64,000 nt of DNA from CAYLNL01 sp964385175. GTDB lineage: Bacteria > Bacteroidota > Bacteroidia > Flavobacteriales > Flavobacteriaceae. A program made the position numbers and the translations under genes. Positions 16,471 to 25,484 of the stretch are shown in pieces; position 1 is the stretch's first letter; every line of letters starts with the position of its first letter. Below the pieces are notes generated by a model, which worked only from the letters and a program-made list of their open reading frames with translations, was not told the origin of the DNA and did no database searches. The stretch is taken from the NCBI GenBank assembly GCA_964385175.1, contig CAYLNL010000006.1:121910-185909 (forward strand), read 5' to 3'.

Positions 16471-17937
16471 TTACAACTGCTTTCTTAACCTTGCCACCGG
16501 AATATCCATTTGCTCGCGATACTTGGCAACTGTTCTTCGGGCGATGAGGTATCCATTTTCTTTTAGAATTTCAGCTAATTTATCATCTGTCAATGGCCTT
16601 CGTTTATCTTCCTTCTCAATAAAAGTTTCTAATATTTTTTTTATTTCTATGGTAGAAACATCTTCGCCTTGTTCATTTTTCATAGATTCTGAAAACAATT
16701 CTTTAAGTAGCTTTGTTCCATAGGGCGTATCCACATATTTACTGTTGGCAACGCGGGAAATTGTAGAAATATCCATTCCTATTTTATCGGCAATATCTTT
16801 TAAAATCATAGGTTTTAGCTTTCGCTCATCTCCTGTTAAAAAATAGGCTTCCTGGTGTTGCATAATAGCGCTCATGGTAATTAACAGGGTTTCCTGGCGC
16901 TGTTTCACAGCTTCTATAAACCACTTGGCGGCGTCTAGTTTTTGTTTTATAAACAGTACTGCCTCGCGCTGTGATTTGGTTTTATCCTTAGCATCTTTAT
17001 AGCCTTTGAGCATATCGCTGTATTCCCTGGAAACGTATAATTCCGGGGCGTTTCTGCCATTGAGGCTCAATTCTAAGATGCCATCTACTATACGGACAGA
17101 AAAATCGGGCACAATATGCTCTGCTGGGCGGTTAGTTTCAGAATATGAACTGCCGGGTTTAGGGTTCAATCGTTCTATTTCGTGTATCGCTTCTTTTAGC
17201 TCTTCTTCTGAAACATGATAGCGTTGCAGGAGCTTTTCATAGTGTTTTTTGGTAAATTGCTCAAACGATTTTTCTATTATTTCAATAGCGAGTAGAATTT
17301 TAGCCGATTTTTCTCTTTTCCTGAGTTGAATGAGCAAACATTCCTGCAGATTGCGTGCGCCTATACCCAGGGGTTCTAACTCGTGAATTACCTGGAATAA
17401 AATTTGTTCCACCTCACCTTCGGTAGTTGCAATATTCTGAGTAAAAGCCAAATCATCTACTACATCGGCAAGAGAACGGCGTATGTAGCCGCTATCGTCC
17501 ATACTTCCCACCAAAAATTCAGCTATTTTATAGGTTTCTTCAGAGAGTTGAAAGGTGTGAAGTTGGTTTAACAAGTGTTGATGAAAAGAAGTTCCGGAAA
17601 CATACGGCAGGGTTTTCTCAGCATCGTCATCACTGTAGTTATTAGACTGGAGGCGGTAATCTGGCACCTCATCATCACTCAGGTACTCATCTATATTAAT
17701 GTCTCCTGCTTCTATATTTTCATTCTCCTCCCCATAGTCTGTTTCAAACGAATCAGGGCTATCGGTCTCATAATCGGCAACCGTTTCTGCACCGGCTTCC
17801 AGCGCAGGGTTTTCTTCCATTTCCTGTTTAATGCGTTGCTCAAATGCCTGCGTAGGCAACTGTATCAACTTCATAAGCTGAATTTGCTGCGGCGATAACT
17901 TTTGCGATAATCTAAGCTGTATTTGTTGTTTGAGCAT
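16471..17937 (-). CDS. rpoN: RNA polymerase sigma-54 factor RpoN
   Basis: 488-residue sigma-54. Region I is the Gln/Leu-rich N-terminus (about 1-45, SQKLSPQQIQLMKLIQL) that receives the enhancer-binding ATPases. Region II is acidic and low in complexity (about 50-115). The core-binding and DNA-binding domains follow, ending with the RpoN box ARRTVAKYRE at 466-475 that contacts the -24 element. No sigma-54 activator ATPase is encoded in the window. It is divergent from the SPOR-domain gene: the long open frame of that gene overlaps rpoN by 8 bases, but its likely start (18083) leaves a 145-base divergent promoter region. Confidence 0.98.
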   Translation of the reverse strand: MLKQQIQLRLSQKLSPQQIQLMKLIQLPTQAFEQRIKQEMEENPALEAGAETVADYETDSPDSFETDYGEENENIEAGDINIDEYLSDDEVPDYRLQSNNYSDDDAEKTLPYVSGTSFHQHLLNQLHTFQLSEETYKIAEFLVGSMDDSGYIRRSLADVVDDLAFTQNIATTEGEVEQILFQVIHELEPLGIGARNLQECLLIQLRKREKSAKILLAIEIIEKSFEQFTKKHYEKLLQRYHVSEEELKEAIHEIERLNPKPGSSYSETNRPAEHIVPDFSVRIVDGILELSLNGRNAPELYVSREYSDMLKGYKDAKDKTKSQREAVLFIKQKLDAAKWFIEAVKQRQETLLITMSAIMQHQEAYFLTGDERKLKPMILKDIADKIGMDISTISRVANSKYVDTPYGTKLLKELFSESMKNEQGEDVSTIEIKKILETFIEKEDKRRPLTDDKLAEILKENGYLIARRTVAKYREQMDIPVARLRKQL

Positions 17938-18070
17938 ACACCCTATCTATAAGCGCCTCCATAGGCTCAGCAAAAATAAGCAATTAAACGGGAAAAATCT
18001 GCATACATTCCTATATCACTGCCATAATGTGTTTACTATACTACATATACTAAAATACCCAGAAACTTCT

Positions 18071-18078
18071 TATATTTG
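18071..18078 (+). promoter_or_regulatory. -7 promoter box giving a leaderless mRNA
   Basis: TATATTTG ends only 4 bases before the ATG at 18083. With a start point about 4-6 bases after the box, transcription would begin at or next to the start codon. It also argues against the longer open frame that begins at 17930. Confidence 0.6.
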
Positions 18079-18082
18079 CCTC

Positions 18083-19012
18083 ATGCACCTTGAACGTTAT
18101 ATAGGTACTCTTTTATATCGCTACCAGTGTGTGGTGGTGCCGCATTTTGGAGCGTTCTTATCGCGCACCCAATCTGCATGGCAAGACATGCAAGGCGTAT
18201 GGAACCCGCCGGCAAAACTCCTTTCTTTTAATGTGCAGCTACAAACCAATGATGGGCTGTTAGCGACATATATTGCGAAAGACATGGCTATTTCTTACGA
18301 GGAGGCGATGAGTGAAATAGCGAGAACCGTGATGGTTTGGAATGAACAGATTGGGAGTAGTAAAAAAATATACCTGGAGGGTTTAGGTGAATTGTGGTTC
18401 AATGAGCACAAAAGTTTGCAGTTTCAACCTACTGGCGAGGTTAGTTACTTACCTTCTTCTTTTGGTTTACGGGCGGTAACGGCTTCTCCTATTGTTCGTT
18501 CTTCTGTTTCCTTGCAAACTGCCGCTTCTGAAAGCCCTAAAACAATACCTCCGCTTGCAAAAAGTCCCAGAAAACCCGTTTATATGGCTTATGCCGCTTC
18601 TTTTTTAGTGTTTATTTCCCTGGGTATCACTGGTTATAGCATCCTGAAAAATAAACAACTGCGTTATGCTGAAATGGCTCAGCGGGAAGCCCAGCAACAG
18701 GTTGAAAAGACTATTCAGCAAGCTGTTTTTTTTGATAGTGCACCGGTAACGTTACCGGCAGTTACCTTGCAAGTTGCCCGAGAGCGCTTGCCTTATCATG
18801 TGGTGGCGGGGGCTTTTCGATTCCAGGAAAATGCCGACAAAAAAGCTCTTGAACTGGTAGCCAAAGGCTATACTGCTAACCAACCTGGGACCAAGAATGG
18901 GTTGTATATTGTAACGTACGGCAGTTTTTCTCGGTTAGAAGAAGCTCTTTCTTTTCTACAGCTCATCCGCAAAAAAGAAACACAAGATACCTGGCTGTGG
19001 GTCTCAGAATAA
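18083..19012 (+). CDS. HU-like and SPOR domain membrane protein
   Basis: 309 residues. The N-terminal 110 or so (MHLERYIGTLLYRYQCVVVP) look like the HU/CCDC81-type domain found in front of SPOR domains in Flavobacteriia. A transmembrane helix at about 172-188 (YAASFLVFISLGITGYSI) is followed by a coiled stretch. A C-terminal SPOR domain at about 232-305 (YHVVAGAFRFQENADKKALEL) is the fold that binds denuded septal glycans. The protein probably marks division sites from the inner membrane. The open frame runs 51 codons further upstream, but family-like sequence and a -7 box point to 18083. Downstream is the thioesterase gene, which has its own promoter box. Confidence 0.85.
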   Translation: MHLERYIGTLLYRYQCVVVPHFGAFLSRTQSAWQDMQGVWNPPAKLLSFNVQLQTNDGLLATYIAKDMAISYEEAMSEIARTVMVWNEQIGSSKKIYLEGLGELWFNEHKSLQFQPTGEVSYLPSSFGLRAVTASPIVRSSVSLQTAASESPKTIPPLAKSPRKPVYMAYAASFLVFISLGITGYSILKNKQLRYAEMAQREAQQQVEKTIQQAVFFDSAPVTLPAVTLQVARERLPYHVVAGAFRFQENADKKALELVAKGYTANQPGTKNGLYIVTYGSFSRLEEALSFLQLIRKKETQDTWLWVSE

Positions 19013-19021
19013 CTTATATTG

Positions 19022-19029
19022 TATCTTTG
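19022..19029 (+). promoter_or_regulatory. -7 promoter box of the thioesterase gene
   Basis: TATCTTTG matches TAnnTTTG and lies between the in-frame ATG at 19019 and the chosen start at 19052, giving a leader of roughly 18 bases. It decides the start in favour of 19052. Confidence 0.6.
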
Positions 19030-19051
19030 CACTTTATTTTTAACCTGCTTT

Positions 19052-19561
19052 ATGAATCCTAAAACCCCTAGTGAATCGCGCACTGTTATGACGAATATGG
19101 TGCTGCCCAGTGAAACCAATCCGTTGAATAATCTTTTTGGAGGCGAGTTGTTAGCTCGCATGGACCGGGCGGCTACTATTGCTGCCGGGAGACATTCGCG
19201 CTGCATTGTTGTTACGGCATCGGTAAACCACGTGGCTTTTAACAAGTCTATTCCTGTGGGGAGCGTGGTAACGTTAGAGGCAGTTGTTTCCAGGGCTTTT
19301 ACTACTTCTATGGAGGTATTTATTGATGTATGGATGGAAGACCGTGAATCGGGGGAGCGCACTAAAGCTAATGAGGGAATTTATACGTTTGTAGCGGTTG
19401 ATGAGATGGGAAAACCAAAAGAGGTGCCTCCACTGCACCCTGAAACAGACCTGGAAAAAGCCCGTTTTATGGCTGCCTTGCGCAGGCGGCAGCTGAGTTT
19501 GGTGTTGGCTGGAAAAATGACACCGGGCGATGCTACCGAGTTGAAAGCGCTTTTTATGTAG
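19052..19561 (+). CDS. Acyl-CoA thioesterase (hotdog fold)
   Basis: 169 residues of the YciA/BACH-like single hotdog domain that hydrolyses acyl-CoA to free acid and CoA. The SRTVMTNMVLPSETNPLNNLFGG opening (given here across two strands) with the catalytic-type Asn-Asp region, ELLARMDRAATIAAGRHS, and VTASVNHVAFNKSIPVG are characteristic. The frame extends back to 19019, but that stretch contains the -7 box, so the start at 19052 is preferred. The C-terminal tail after about 130 is helical and polar. The physiological substrate cannot be told from the sequence. Confidence 0.92.
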   Translation: MNPKTPSESRTVMTNMVLPSETNPLNNLFGGELLARMDRAATIAAGRHSRCIVVTASVNHVAFNKSIPVGSVVTLEAVVSRAFTTSMEVFIDVWMEDRESGERTKANEGIYTFVAVDEMGKPKEVPPLHPETDLEKARFMAALRRRQLSLVLAGKMTPGDATELKALFM

Positions 19562-19590
19562 CAGGAGTAGCCGATTTTCTTCTATAAATG

Positions 19591-19598
19591 TATATTTG
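19591..19598 (+). promoter_or_regulatory. -7 promoter box
   Basis: TATATTTG matches the consensus and lies 69 bases before the start of the small lipoprotein-like gene at 19668. No clear -33 TTTG. Confidence 0.5.
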
Positions 19599-19667
19599 TG
19601 CATATCTTTTCAATAAACTTTTGTTATGTTGTTTCGTCTAATGGTTGTATTCTAAAAAATAAATTCT

Positions 19668-19892
19668 ATGAAAACTGTATTCATTATCCTGGTATGTGCT
19701 CTGGCGTTCAACATTTCTTCCTGCGCCCGAAGAGTAGTAGTAGTATCTAACCCGCCGGCTACAACTACAACGATAATCAGAACCGCGCCGCCGCATCATA
19801 AAATTGTGGTAGTTCGCGGGAAACGTTACTATTCCTGGGATGGGCATTATTACCGGAAAACGCGCCGTGGTTTTGTAATAGTGAAGTTATAA
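19668..19892 (+). CDS. Small basic lipoprotein-like secreted protein
   Basis: 74 residues. The signal segment VFIILVCALAFNISSCARR ends in a lipobox-like ISSC (Cys19). The mature part is short, strongly basic and rich in Val, Thr and Tyr. It contains YYSWDGHYYRKTRRGFVIV, reminiscent of the repeated YY-x-G-x-YY motifs in small envelope proteins of Bacteroidota. It stands alone with a good upstream -7 box, convergent with the EnvC-like gene (13 bases between the stops). Function unknown. Confidence 0.72.
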   Translation: MKTVFIILVCALAFNISSCARRVVVVSNPPATTTTIIRTAPPHHKIVVVRGKRYYSWDGHYYRKTRRGFVIVKL

Positions 19893-19905
19893 GCTTAGCA
19901 TTCCT

Positions 19906-21162
19906 CTACATACCATAAATCCACTCCTCGGGGTTCAACCGGTTTGTGTCTTTATAAATAAAGAATTTCAGTTCGGTTTTGCCGGAAGAAGGGCTGCTGA
20001 AAATTTCGCCAATCGGTTGTTTGGCGGTTACAGCATCGCCTTTTTTCACATATACTTTTGAGAGGTTATAATAAGTGGTTATATAGTTTCCGTGCCGCAC
20101 TTGCACGGCTTTATTTCCACCGGGAACAATAATTACAGCCGAAACTTCCCCGTTGAATACACTACGGGCTTTAGCTCCTTCTGCAGAGGCGATAGTTACC
20201 CCGCTGTTAAATCGTTTAAGGCCCGGGTACACCGGGTCTGCATACTCCCCATAGCCAGTGCTTTTTACTCCTCTTTCTACGGGCCAAATGAGTTTTCCTT
20301 TATTCGCCGAAAAATTATCTGCCACCAATTTGGCTTCAGGGGTTAGTGTAAAGGTGTTGGTGTTAGCGCTTTTTCCAGATTTTTTATTTGCTTCGGCTAT
20401 GGCTTCCCGTATCAGTCGCTCTATACGGCGGTCAATTTCATCGGCTTCCTGCTGTTTTTTTCGTATTTGCGACTTGTATTCTCCTTCTTTTTTCTTAATA
20501 ATTGCTATGAGTCTTTCTTGCTCTTGTTTTTCTTTTTGGAGCGCTTCCTGGGTTTTTCGGTTTTCGGCGATTACAGTTTCTTTTTCTTTTCGTTGCACAA
20601 TAAGGCGATTGGTTAGCTCTCTCATTTCTGCGGTTTTAGTTTGTAATGCTTCGCCTTGTCGCTTGCGATAACGGGTATATTGTTTCATATATTGAACCCG
20701 CTTGTATGCTTGCCAGAAATTTTTGGAGGAGAGGAGGAACAGCAGGCGGCTGTCTTTTGATTGGTTCTGGTATGACTTCTGTATCATGTTGGAATATTCT
20801 TTTTTGAGCCGGTACAACTCTGCCTGCAATCTATCCATATTGCGGGTATTAGAGTCTATTTCTGCACTCAGAAGGTTAGCTTGCTCATTCATAACCTCTA
20901 TCAGTTCTTGCCGCACGCGGATTTTTTGAGTTACATCTTCTATTTCGGTGAGAGCATTTTTTCGCTCATTGGCTTTTTGAGAAAGAAGCGAGTTTATTTG
21001 TTTAATTTCTTCTTGTAAGCGGGCTTTTTTTGCCTCCAGCTTTTTCTGTTCCTGCGCCTGCGTTGCATGCGGGAGCGCAAAAGCGATGAACAAGCCAAAA
21101 AGGCATATAAACCTGGTGCAGGCAGGGTGTGTTTTACTGAAGGGTGATTTGTTTATAACCAT
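19906..21162 (-). CDS. EnvC-like murein hydrolase activator (degenerate M23 domain)
   Basis: 418 residues: signal peptide (about 1-36), a long coiled coil (about 37-265) rich in Lys, Glu, Gln and Arg, and a C-terminal LytM/M23 domain (about 295-415). The Zn ligands of active M23 enzymes appear missing. Where H-x-G-x-D is expected the sequence has NSGVTIAS, and in place of H-x-H it has ELKFFIY. That is the pattern of EnvC and NlpD, which activate amidases rather than cut murein themselves. Role in septal splitting is therefore inferred. Its ATG lies 29 bases inside the end of the DUF4292 gene. Confidence 0.9.
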   Translation of the reverse strand: MVINKSPFSKTHPACTRFICLFGLFIAFALPHATQAQEQKKLEAKKARLQEEIKQINSLLSQKANERKNALTEIEDVTQKIRVRQELIEVMNEQANLLSAEIDSNTRNMDRLQAELYRLKKEYSNMIQKSYQNQSKDSRLLFLLSSKNFWQAYKRVQYMKQYTRYRKRQGEALQTKTAEMRELTNRLIVQRKEKETVIAENRKTQEALQKEKQEQERLIAIIKKKEGEYKSQIRKKQQEADEIDRRIERLIREAIAEANKKSGKSANTNTFTLTPEAKLVADNFSANKGKLIWPVERGVKSTGYGEYADPVYPGLKRFNSGVTIASAEGAKARSVFNGEVSAVIIVPGGNKAVQVRHGNYITTYYNLSKVYVKKGDAVTAKQPIGEIFSSPSSGKTELKFFIYKDTNRLNPEEWIYGM

Positions 21163-21916
21163 CTGGAATGTTGTAAGGAAAGGATAGTTCTTTATTAAAC
21201 TCTATATTTTTATAAGAAAGTTCTATCTGGGTAATATGTTCGCCTTCGGAGGCAGCAATGATTATTTCTTGTGGTATGAGTTTGTTTTCTATAGTTTGAT
21301 AGTCGTTGTAACGAATGTTGAGAGTGCGTTTTTGTTCGGGTTGGGTAAGTTCTTGCAAGATTATTTTATAATGTAACGGCTCTATAAAAAAGGTTTTTTT
21401 GAATGGCGGGGTTTCTTTTTTAGGTATGAGTTGGTATGAATTATTGATGATGGATATAGTGTAGGGTTCTTCTTCAAGGTTAAAGATAGCTTGTCCTAAT
21501 AACATGTTCTGTACCTTTTCAAAGTTGAGTTCGGCGCCGAGAAGGTGGGTAAGATACGAAAAATCGCCATCAAAATAGGTATTGTCCAGCTTGTTATAAA
21601 AACTCACACGGGCAGGAGTTATAAGCATTTTCGCCATGCTCAGGGGAGCGCTCAACCAAATGGTTTTGTCTTTCTCCATACGAAACGTCATGGTATAGCT
21701 TTGGGTAGAGGCGCCATCGTTATAGGTTACTTTTAGCCGGCCGCTCAGGGTTTTGAACAGGAGGGCATTGTCATAGTGATTTTTAATAATGTGTTTTGCC
21801 GCCATCTCTTCGCTGGCGAGTCCTTTTGAAACGGCTTTCTTAGCGCCGCAAAAGGTGAGCAGGGGGGCTATAAGAAGGGTAAGAATGCTTTTTAATACAT
21901 ATCGTCTGCGCCTCAT
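21134..21916 (-). CDS. DUF4292 lipoprotein
   Basis: 260 residues with a basic start MRRRRYVLKS, a hydrophobic segment and a lipobox LLTFC (Cys23), so a lipoprotein. The rest is beta-rich, with the TFRMEKDKTIWLSAP and EIIIAASEGEHITQIELSYKNIEF segments of DUF4292, a family known from Bacteroidota. The pattern of long antiparallel strands resembles the LolA/LolB type of lipid-binding fold, but that is only inference. It sits 4 bases after the TPR gene and overlaps the EnvC-like gene by 29 bases. The three probably act together in the envelope. Confidence 0.85.
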   Translation of the reverse strand: MRRRRYVLKSILTLLIAPLLTFCGAKKAVSKGLASEEMAAKHIIKNHYDNALLFKTLSGRLKVTYNDGASTQSYTMTFRMEKDKTIWLSAPLSMAKMLITPARVSFYNKLDNTYFDGDFSYLTHLLGAELNFEKVQNMLLGQAIFNLEEEPYTISIINNSYQLIPKKETPPFKKTFFIEPLHYKIILQELTQPEQKRTLNIRYNDYQTIENKLIPQEIIIAASEGEHITQIELSYKNIEFNKELSFPYNIPDGYKQITLQ

Positions 21917-21920
21917 AAAA

Positions 21921-22859
21921 TTAGCTTTTATTCTTTAGTTTTTGAAGATACTCCTGGGCTTTCTGTTGGTTTCCAAGGGCTGTATAGGCGGCTGCTAATT
22001 CTTTGTATATATTTTTTTCCAATGCTTTATCATCCGCCAAAAAATCGAGCGCCGTTTCCAAAACAGAAATTGCTTCTTTGTATTGGGTACGCTTAAGAAG
22101 GGTTTTACCTTTTATATAATAAAAGGTTGCCTGCGCCGGGTAGTTTTCTAAAATACCATCTATGTAGGTAGATAGGCTTTTGTAATCGGCTGCTTTTTCA
22201 TAGATTTCTATAGTGCGGTTTATATCGTTTAACGGGTTAACGGGTGGGGGAATAGTTTCCTGGTTTTTTGATTCAGTATAAGGCTTGTCAGAACTCATTA
22301 GCGCCATGTAGCGAATTCGTTGGTTGGTGCGCTGGGCAGTGGTTCCGAGACTGTTGTTCAGTTCGTCCAGGAGTTGAATGGCTTCTTTGTACTGCTGGTT
22401 TTTAGCATATAGAGAGGCTAAGTTTTCTTTATAAACTGGGTGTTTTTGGGCTAATTGTTTGCCTAATTCTATGGCTTCGCTCTCTTTGCCCTGGGCTTTA
22501 TAGGTTTCAAAAAGAGCGTCAAGATACCACCTGTTTTCGGGGTTTTTGGTAAGGGCGTTTTTAAGGTATGTTTCTGCCTGCTCATAGCGTTTTAAGGCTG
22601 CATAATTTTTGCCTAATTCATAATCAATCACTTCATTTTCGGGCTCTGTACGCTTGCATTCCATGAGTTTGGCTACAGCTTTTTCATAATTTTCAATGGC
22701 TTGTTGGCGCATGGCTTCAAAAAAACACTCCTGAAAGGCGTCTGAATTTTCCTCCAGTGAGGTATCGGCGCTTTCTTTTTCTTCCTGACTCGTTGCCGTG
22801 ATGGGGGCAATAGTTAGCGCCAGGAAGAGAAAAAAGATGTGTTTATTTTTTTTTATCAT
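21921..22859 (-). CDS. Secreted TPR-repeat protein
   Basis: 312 residues with a signal peptide (IFFLFLALTIAPITATS, cleavage near 25) and a series of tetratricopeptide repeats from about 45 to 310: for example VIDYELGKNYAALKRYEQAE, then WYLDALFETYKAQGKESEAI, and a final block of ELAAAYTALGNQQKAQEYLQ. It is a periplasmic scaffold, probably helping the DUF4292 lipoprotein or cell-wall factor downstream. It follows the nucleotidyltransferase gene by 27 bases in the same operon. Confidence 0.88.
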   Translation of the reverse strand: MIKKNKHIFFLFLALTIAPITATSQEEKESADTSLEENSDAFQECFFEAMRQQAIENYEKAVAKLMECKRTEPENEVIDYELGKNYAALKRYEQAETYLKNALTKNPENRWYLDALFETYKAQGKESEAIELGKQLAQKHPVYKENLASLYAKNQQYKEAIQLLDELNNSLGTTAQRTNQRIRYMALMSSDKPYTESKNQETIPPPVNPLNDINRTIEIYEKAADYKSLSTYIDGILENYPAQATFYYIKGKTLLKRTQYKEAISVLETALDFLADDKALEKNIYKELAAAYTALGNQQKAQEYLQKLKNKS

Positions 22860-22886
22860 ACTTGGTTTTAGCAGAAAGCGGTTTTT

Positions 22887-23897
22887 TTATATCAATTCAG
22901 AATAATCGCCAAGACTTACAGTGCTATAATTTCCATCAAATATAACGTGGTTTCCTATCATAGCGTTGGTTAATTGGGCGTTTTTTATATGAGTATGGGT
23001 TTGTATGAGGCTATTTCTGAGGGTTGCATTTTCCAGCAGGGAATAGTCTCCTATAGAAACATAGGGGCCTATAGTAGCGTTTTTCAACTGCACGTGTTCG
23101 CCAATATAGCAGGGTGGAATAATGCGGGCATTGTTGAGAACTGCTGTATGGGCTACTAATTGTTTGCCTTTTTGGTAAAGAAATTCTAACATTTTTGAAT
23201 TGGTTTCAATGGTTACCGCTTTGTTGCCGCAGTCCATCCAGTGAGTTACTTTCCCGGGAACAAATTTCATGCCTTTTTGAAGGAGGTGTATCAACGCATC
23301 TGTGAGCTGGTACTCTCCTCCACGGGTAAGCTGGTTATCAAGAAGGTTTTGCAGTTCGCTGCGAAGGGTGGCTCCTTCTTTAAAATAATAGATGCCAATG
23401 ATGGCAAGGTCTGATATGTTTTCTTTAGGTTTTTCCACGAAACCGTTAATCTGGTTCTCAGAATTGAGTGTTACTACGCCAAAAGCGGCGGGGTTATCTA
23501 CTTGTTTCACCCAAATAATGCTGTCAGCGGAGGGGTCTAACGTAAAATCGGCTTTAAAAAGGGTATCGGCGTATGCAATTACAACAGGGCCTTCTATGGC
23601 AGGGCGGGCGCTCATAATGGCGTGGGCGGTGCCAAGGGGTTCTTCCTGGTAATAGATGCTGCCTTTGGCGCCTGCTTTACGGGCGATGGTTTTGAGGTCT
23701 TCTTCTACCCTATTTCCAAAATCTTTGTGTATAATAAAGGCTATTTCTTCTATGTCTTGTTTTAAAAGTTCGGCAATGTCTTCTACGAGTTGGTGCACAA
23801 TGGGTTTCCCCGCTATGGGGATGAGGGGTTTTGGCACCGTGAGGGTGTGTGGGCGCAGCCGCGAGCCTCTGCCTGCCATGGGGATGATGATTTTCAA
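22887..23897 (-). CDS. Sugar-phosphate nucleotidyltransferase with left-handed beta-helix
   Basis: 336 residues. The N-terminal Rossmann-like nucleotidyltransferase domain has GRGSRLRPHTLTVPKPL (about 9-25) and the VIAYADTLF active-site Asp. The C-terminal hexapeptide-like left-handed helix (about 245-330) has repeated I/V-x-x-x-x-x units such as IGPYVSIGDYSLLENATL. It makes an NDP-sugar from NTP and sugar-1-phosphate; glucose-1-phosphate with dTTP or UTP is likely but not provable. The start is TTG at 23895-23897, because the beta strand KIIIPMAG is essential and no upstream ATG is in frame. It heads the TPR - DUF4292 - EnvC operon. Confidence 0.92.
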   Translation of the reverse strand: MKIIIPMAGRGSRLRPHTLTVPKPLIPIAGKPIVHQLVEDIAELLKQDIEEIAFIIHKDFGNRVEEDLKTIARKAGAKGSIYYQEEPLGTAHAIMSARPAIEGPVVIAYADTLFKADFTLDPSADSIIWVKQVDNPAAFGVVTLNSENQINGFVEKPKENISDLAIIGIYYFKEGATLRSELQNLLDNQLTRGGEYQLTDALIHLLQKGMKFVPGKVTHWMDCGNKAVTIETNSKMLEFLYQKGKQLVAHTAVLNNARIIPPCYIGEHVQLKNATIGPYVSIGDYSLLENATLRNSLIQTHTHIKNAQLTNAMIGNHVIFDGNYSTVSLGDYSELI

Positions 23898-24112
23898 GGG
23901 TACAAGAGTTATTTATATATTAGGATTATGAGTTCAGAATTTTAGCGTTTTCAAGATTTCAAAATTAGTTATCGGTGCACTTTTTATTTACCGGGGCGCT
24001 TTATTTATGGCTGCCAGGAGCTATTGTATTGTTGTTATCATTTGTTTTTTTCTTTGTGCCGGTAGTTTCGTTCTATAATTCTTATTGTTAGCTCTTACAT
24101 ATCCTGAATGTT

Positions 24113-25441
24113 TTACCTCATTCCTCCCATCATTTCCATAATACGTTTACCGCCTCCATTTTGCACCATTTTCATCATCTTGCCCATTTGTTCAAATTGT
24201 TTTAAAAGTCGGTTCACCTCCTCTACAGATGTGCCGCTACCGGCAGCGATTCGTTTCTTTCGGCTCATATCTAACAGGGAAGGTTGGGAACGTTCCCTGG
24301 GAGTCATAGAGTAAATAATGGCTTCGGTGCTTTTAAAGGCGTTATCATCTATATCCATTCCTTTTATAGCTTTGCCCATGCCGGGAATCATGCCAAGGAG
24401 GTCTTTCATATTTCCCATTTTTTTTATTTGCTGAATTTGCTCCAAGAAATCGTCTAACCCAAATTGGTTTTTAGCGATTTTTTTCTGGAGTTTCCGCGCC
24501 TGGGTTTCGTTGAATTGTTCCTGGGCTTTTTCTACGAGAGAAACCACATCGCCCATCCCGAGGATACGCTCTGCCATGCGGTCGGGGTAAAAAACATCCA
24601 GGGCTTCCATTTTTTCGCCGGTGCCAACTAATTTAATGGGTTTGTTCACTACCGCTTTTACAGACAGTGCTGCACCGCCCCGTGTGTCGCCATCTAATTT
24701 AGTGAGCAGCACCCCATCAAAATTCAAGACATCATTAAATGCCTTTGCAGTATTCACGGCATCTTGTCCCATCATAGCGTCTATAACAAAAAGGGTTTCC
24801 TGCGGGCGAAGGGTTTTGTGAATGCGGGAAATTTCGGCCATCATGGCTTCGTCTATGGCTAAACGGCCGGCGGTGTCTATAATAAGAACCGTATGACCGT
24901 TCTTCTTGGCATGGGCAAGGGCGTTCTGGGCTATTGTTAGCGGGTCGGTAGTTCCAGGTTCTGCATATACCTCTACTCCTATTTGGACGCCTAAAACCTG
25001 CAACTGGTTTATGGCAGCCGGGCGATAGATGTCGCATGCCGCCAGGAGGGGTTTTTTGCCTTTTTTGGTGTGGAGGTAGTGTGCCAGCTTACCCGAGAAG
25101 GTGGTTTTTCCAGAGCCTTGCAAACCCGCCATTAAAATTATGGAAGGATTGCCAGAGAGGTTTAGTTCGGCGGCTTCGCTGCCCATGAGAGTGGTGAGCT
25201 CATCTTTTACCAGTTTCACCATGAGCTGGCCGGGGTGCAGCGAGCTAAGCACTTTTTGCCCGATGGCTTTTTCCTTAACATTGTTGGTAAAGTCTTTGGC
25301 TATTTTGTAGTGTACATCGGCATCGAGGAGGGCTCTGCGGATTTCTTTAAGGGTATCGGCAACGTTGCTTTCGGTAATTTTGCCATGTCCTTTGAGCAGG
25401 TGTAGGGCTTTTTCAAATTTTTCGCTTAAATTATCAAACAT
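24113..25441 (-). CDS. ffh: Signal recognition particle protein Ffh
   Basis: GTPase subunit of the bacterial signal recognition particle. It binds signal sequences at the ribosome and delivers the nascent chain to FtsY at the membrane. The N domain (about 1-90) and G domain with P-loop GLQGSGKTT (106-114), DTAGRL and TKLDGD are complete. The Met-rich M domain (about 300-442) contains MGNMKDLLGMIPGMGKAIKG and a Met-rich tail KMMKMVQNGG. The length of 442 is normal. It lies 43 bases after argS. The 215 bases downstream (23898-24112) hold no gene. Confidence 0.98.
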   Translation of the reverse strand: MFDNLSEKFEKALHLLKGHGKITESNVADTLKEIRRALLDADVHYKIAKDFTNNVKEKAIGQKVLSSLHPGQLMVKLVKDELTTLMGSEAAELNLSGNPSIILMAGLQGSGKTTFSGKLAHYLHTKKGKKPLLAACDIYRPAAINQLQVLGVQIGVEVYAEPGTTDPLTIAQNALAHAKKNGHTVLIIDTAGRLAIDEAMMAEISRIHKTLRPQETLFVIDAMMGQDAVNTAKAFNDVLNFDGVLLTKLDGDTRGGAALSVKAVVNKPIKLVGTGEKMEALDVFYPDRMAERILGMGDVVSLVEKAQEQFNETQARKLQKKIAKNQFGLDDFLEQIQQIKKMGNMKDLLGMIPGMGKAIKGMDIDDNAFKSTEAIIYSMTPRERSQPSLLDMSRKKRIAAGSGTSVEEVNRLLKQFEQMGKMMKMVQNGGGKRIMEMMGGMR

Positions 25442-25484
25442 GGGTCTTTTTGATTTAATTGTATAAAAATACTACATCTCGGCA

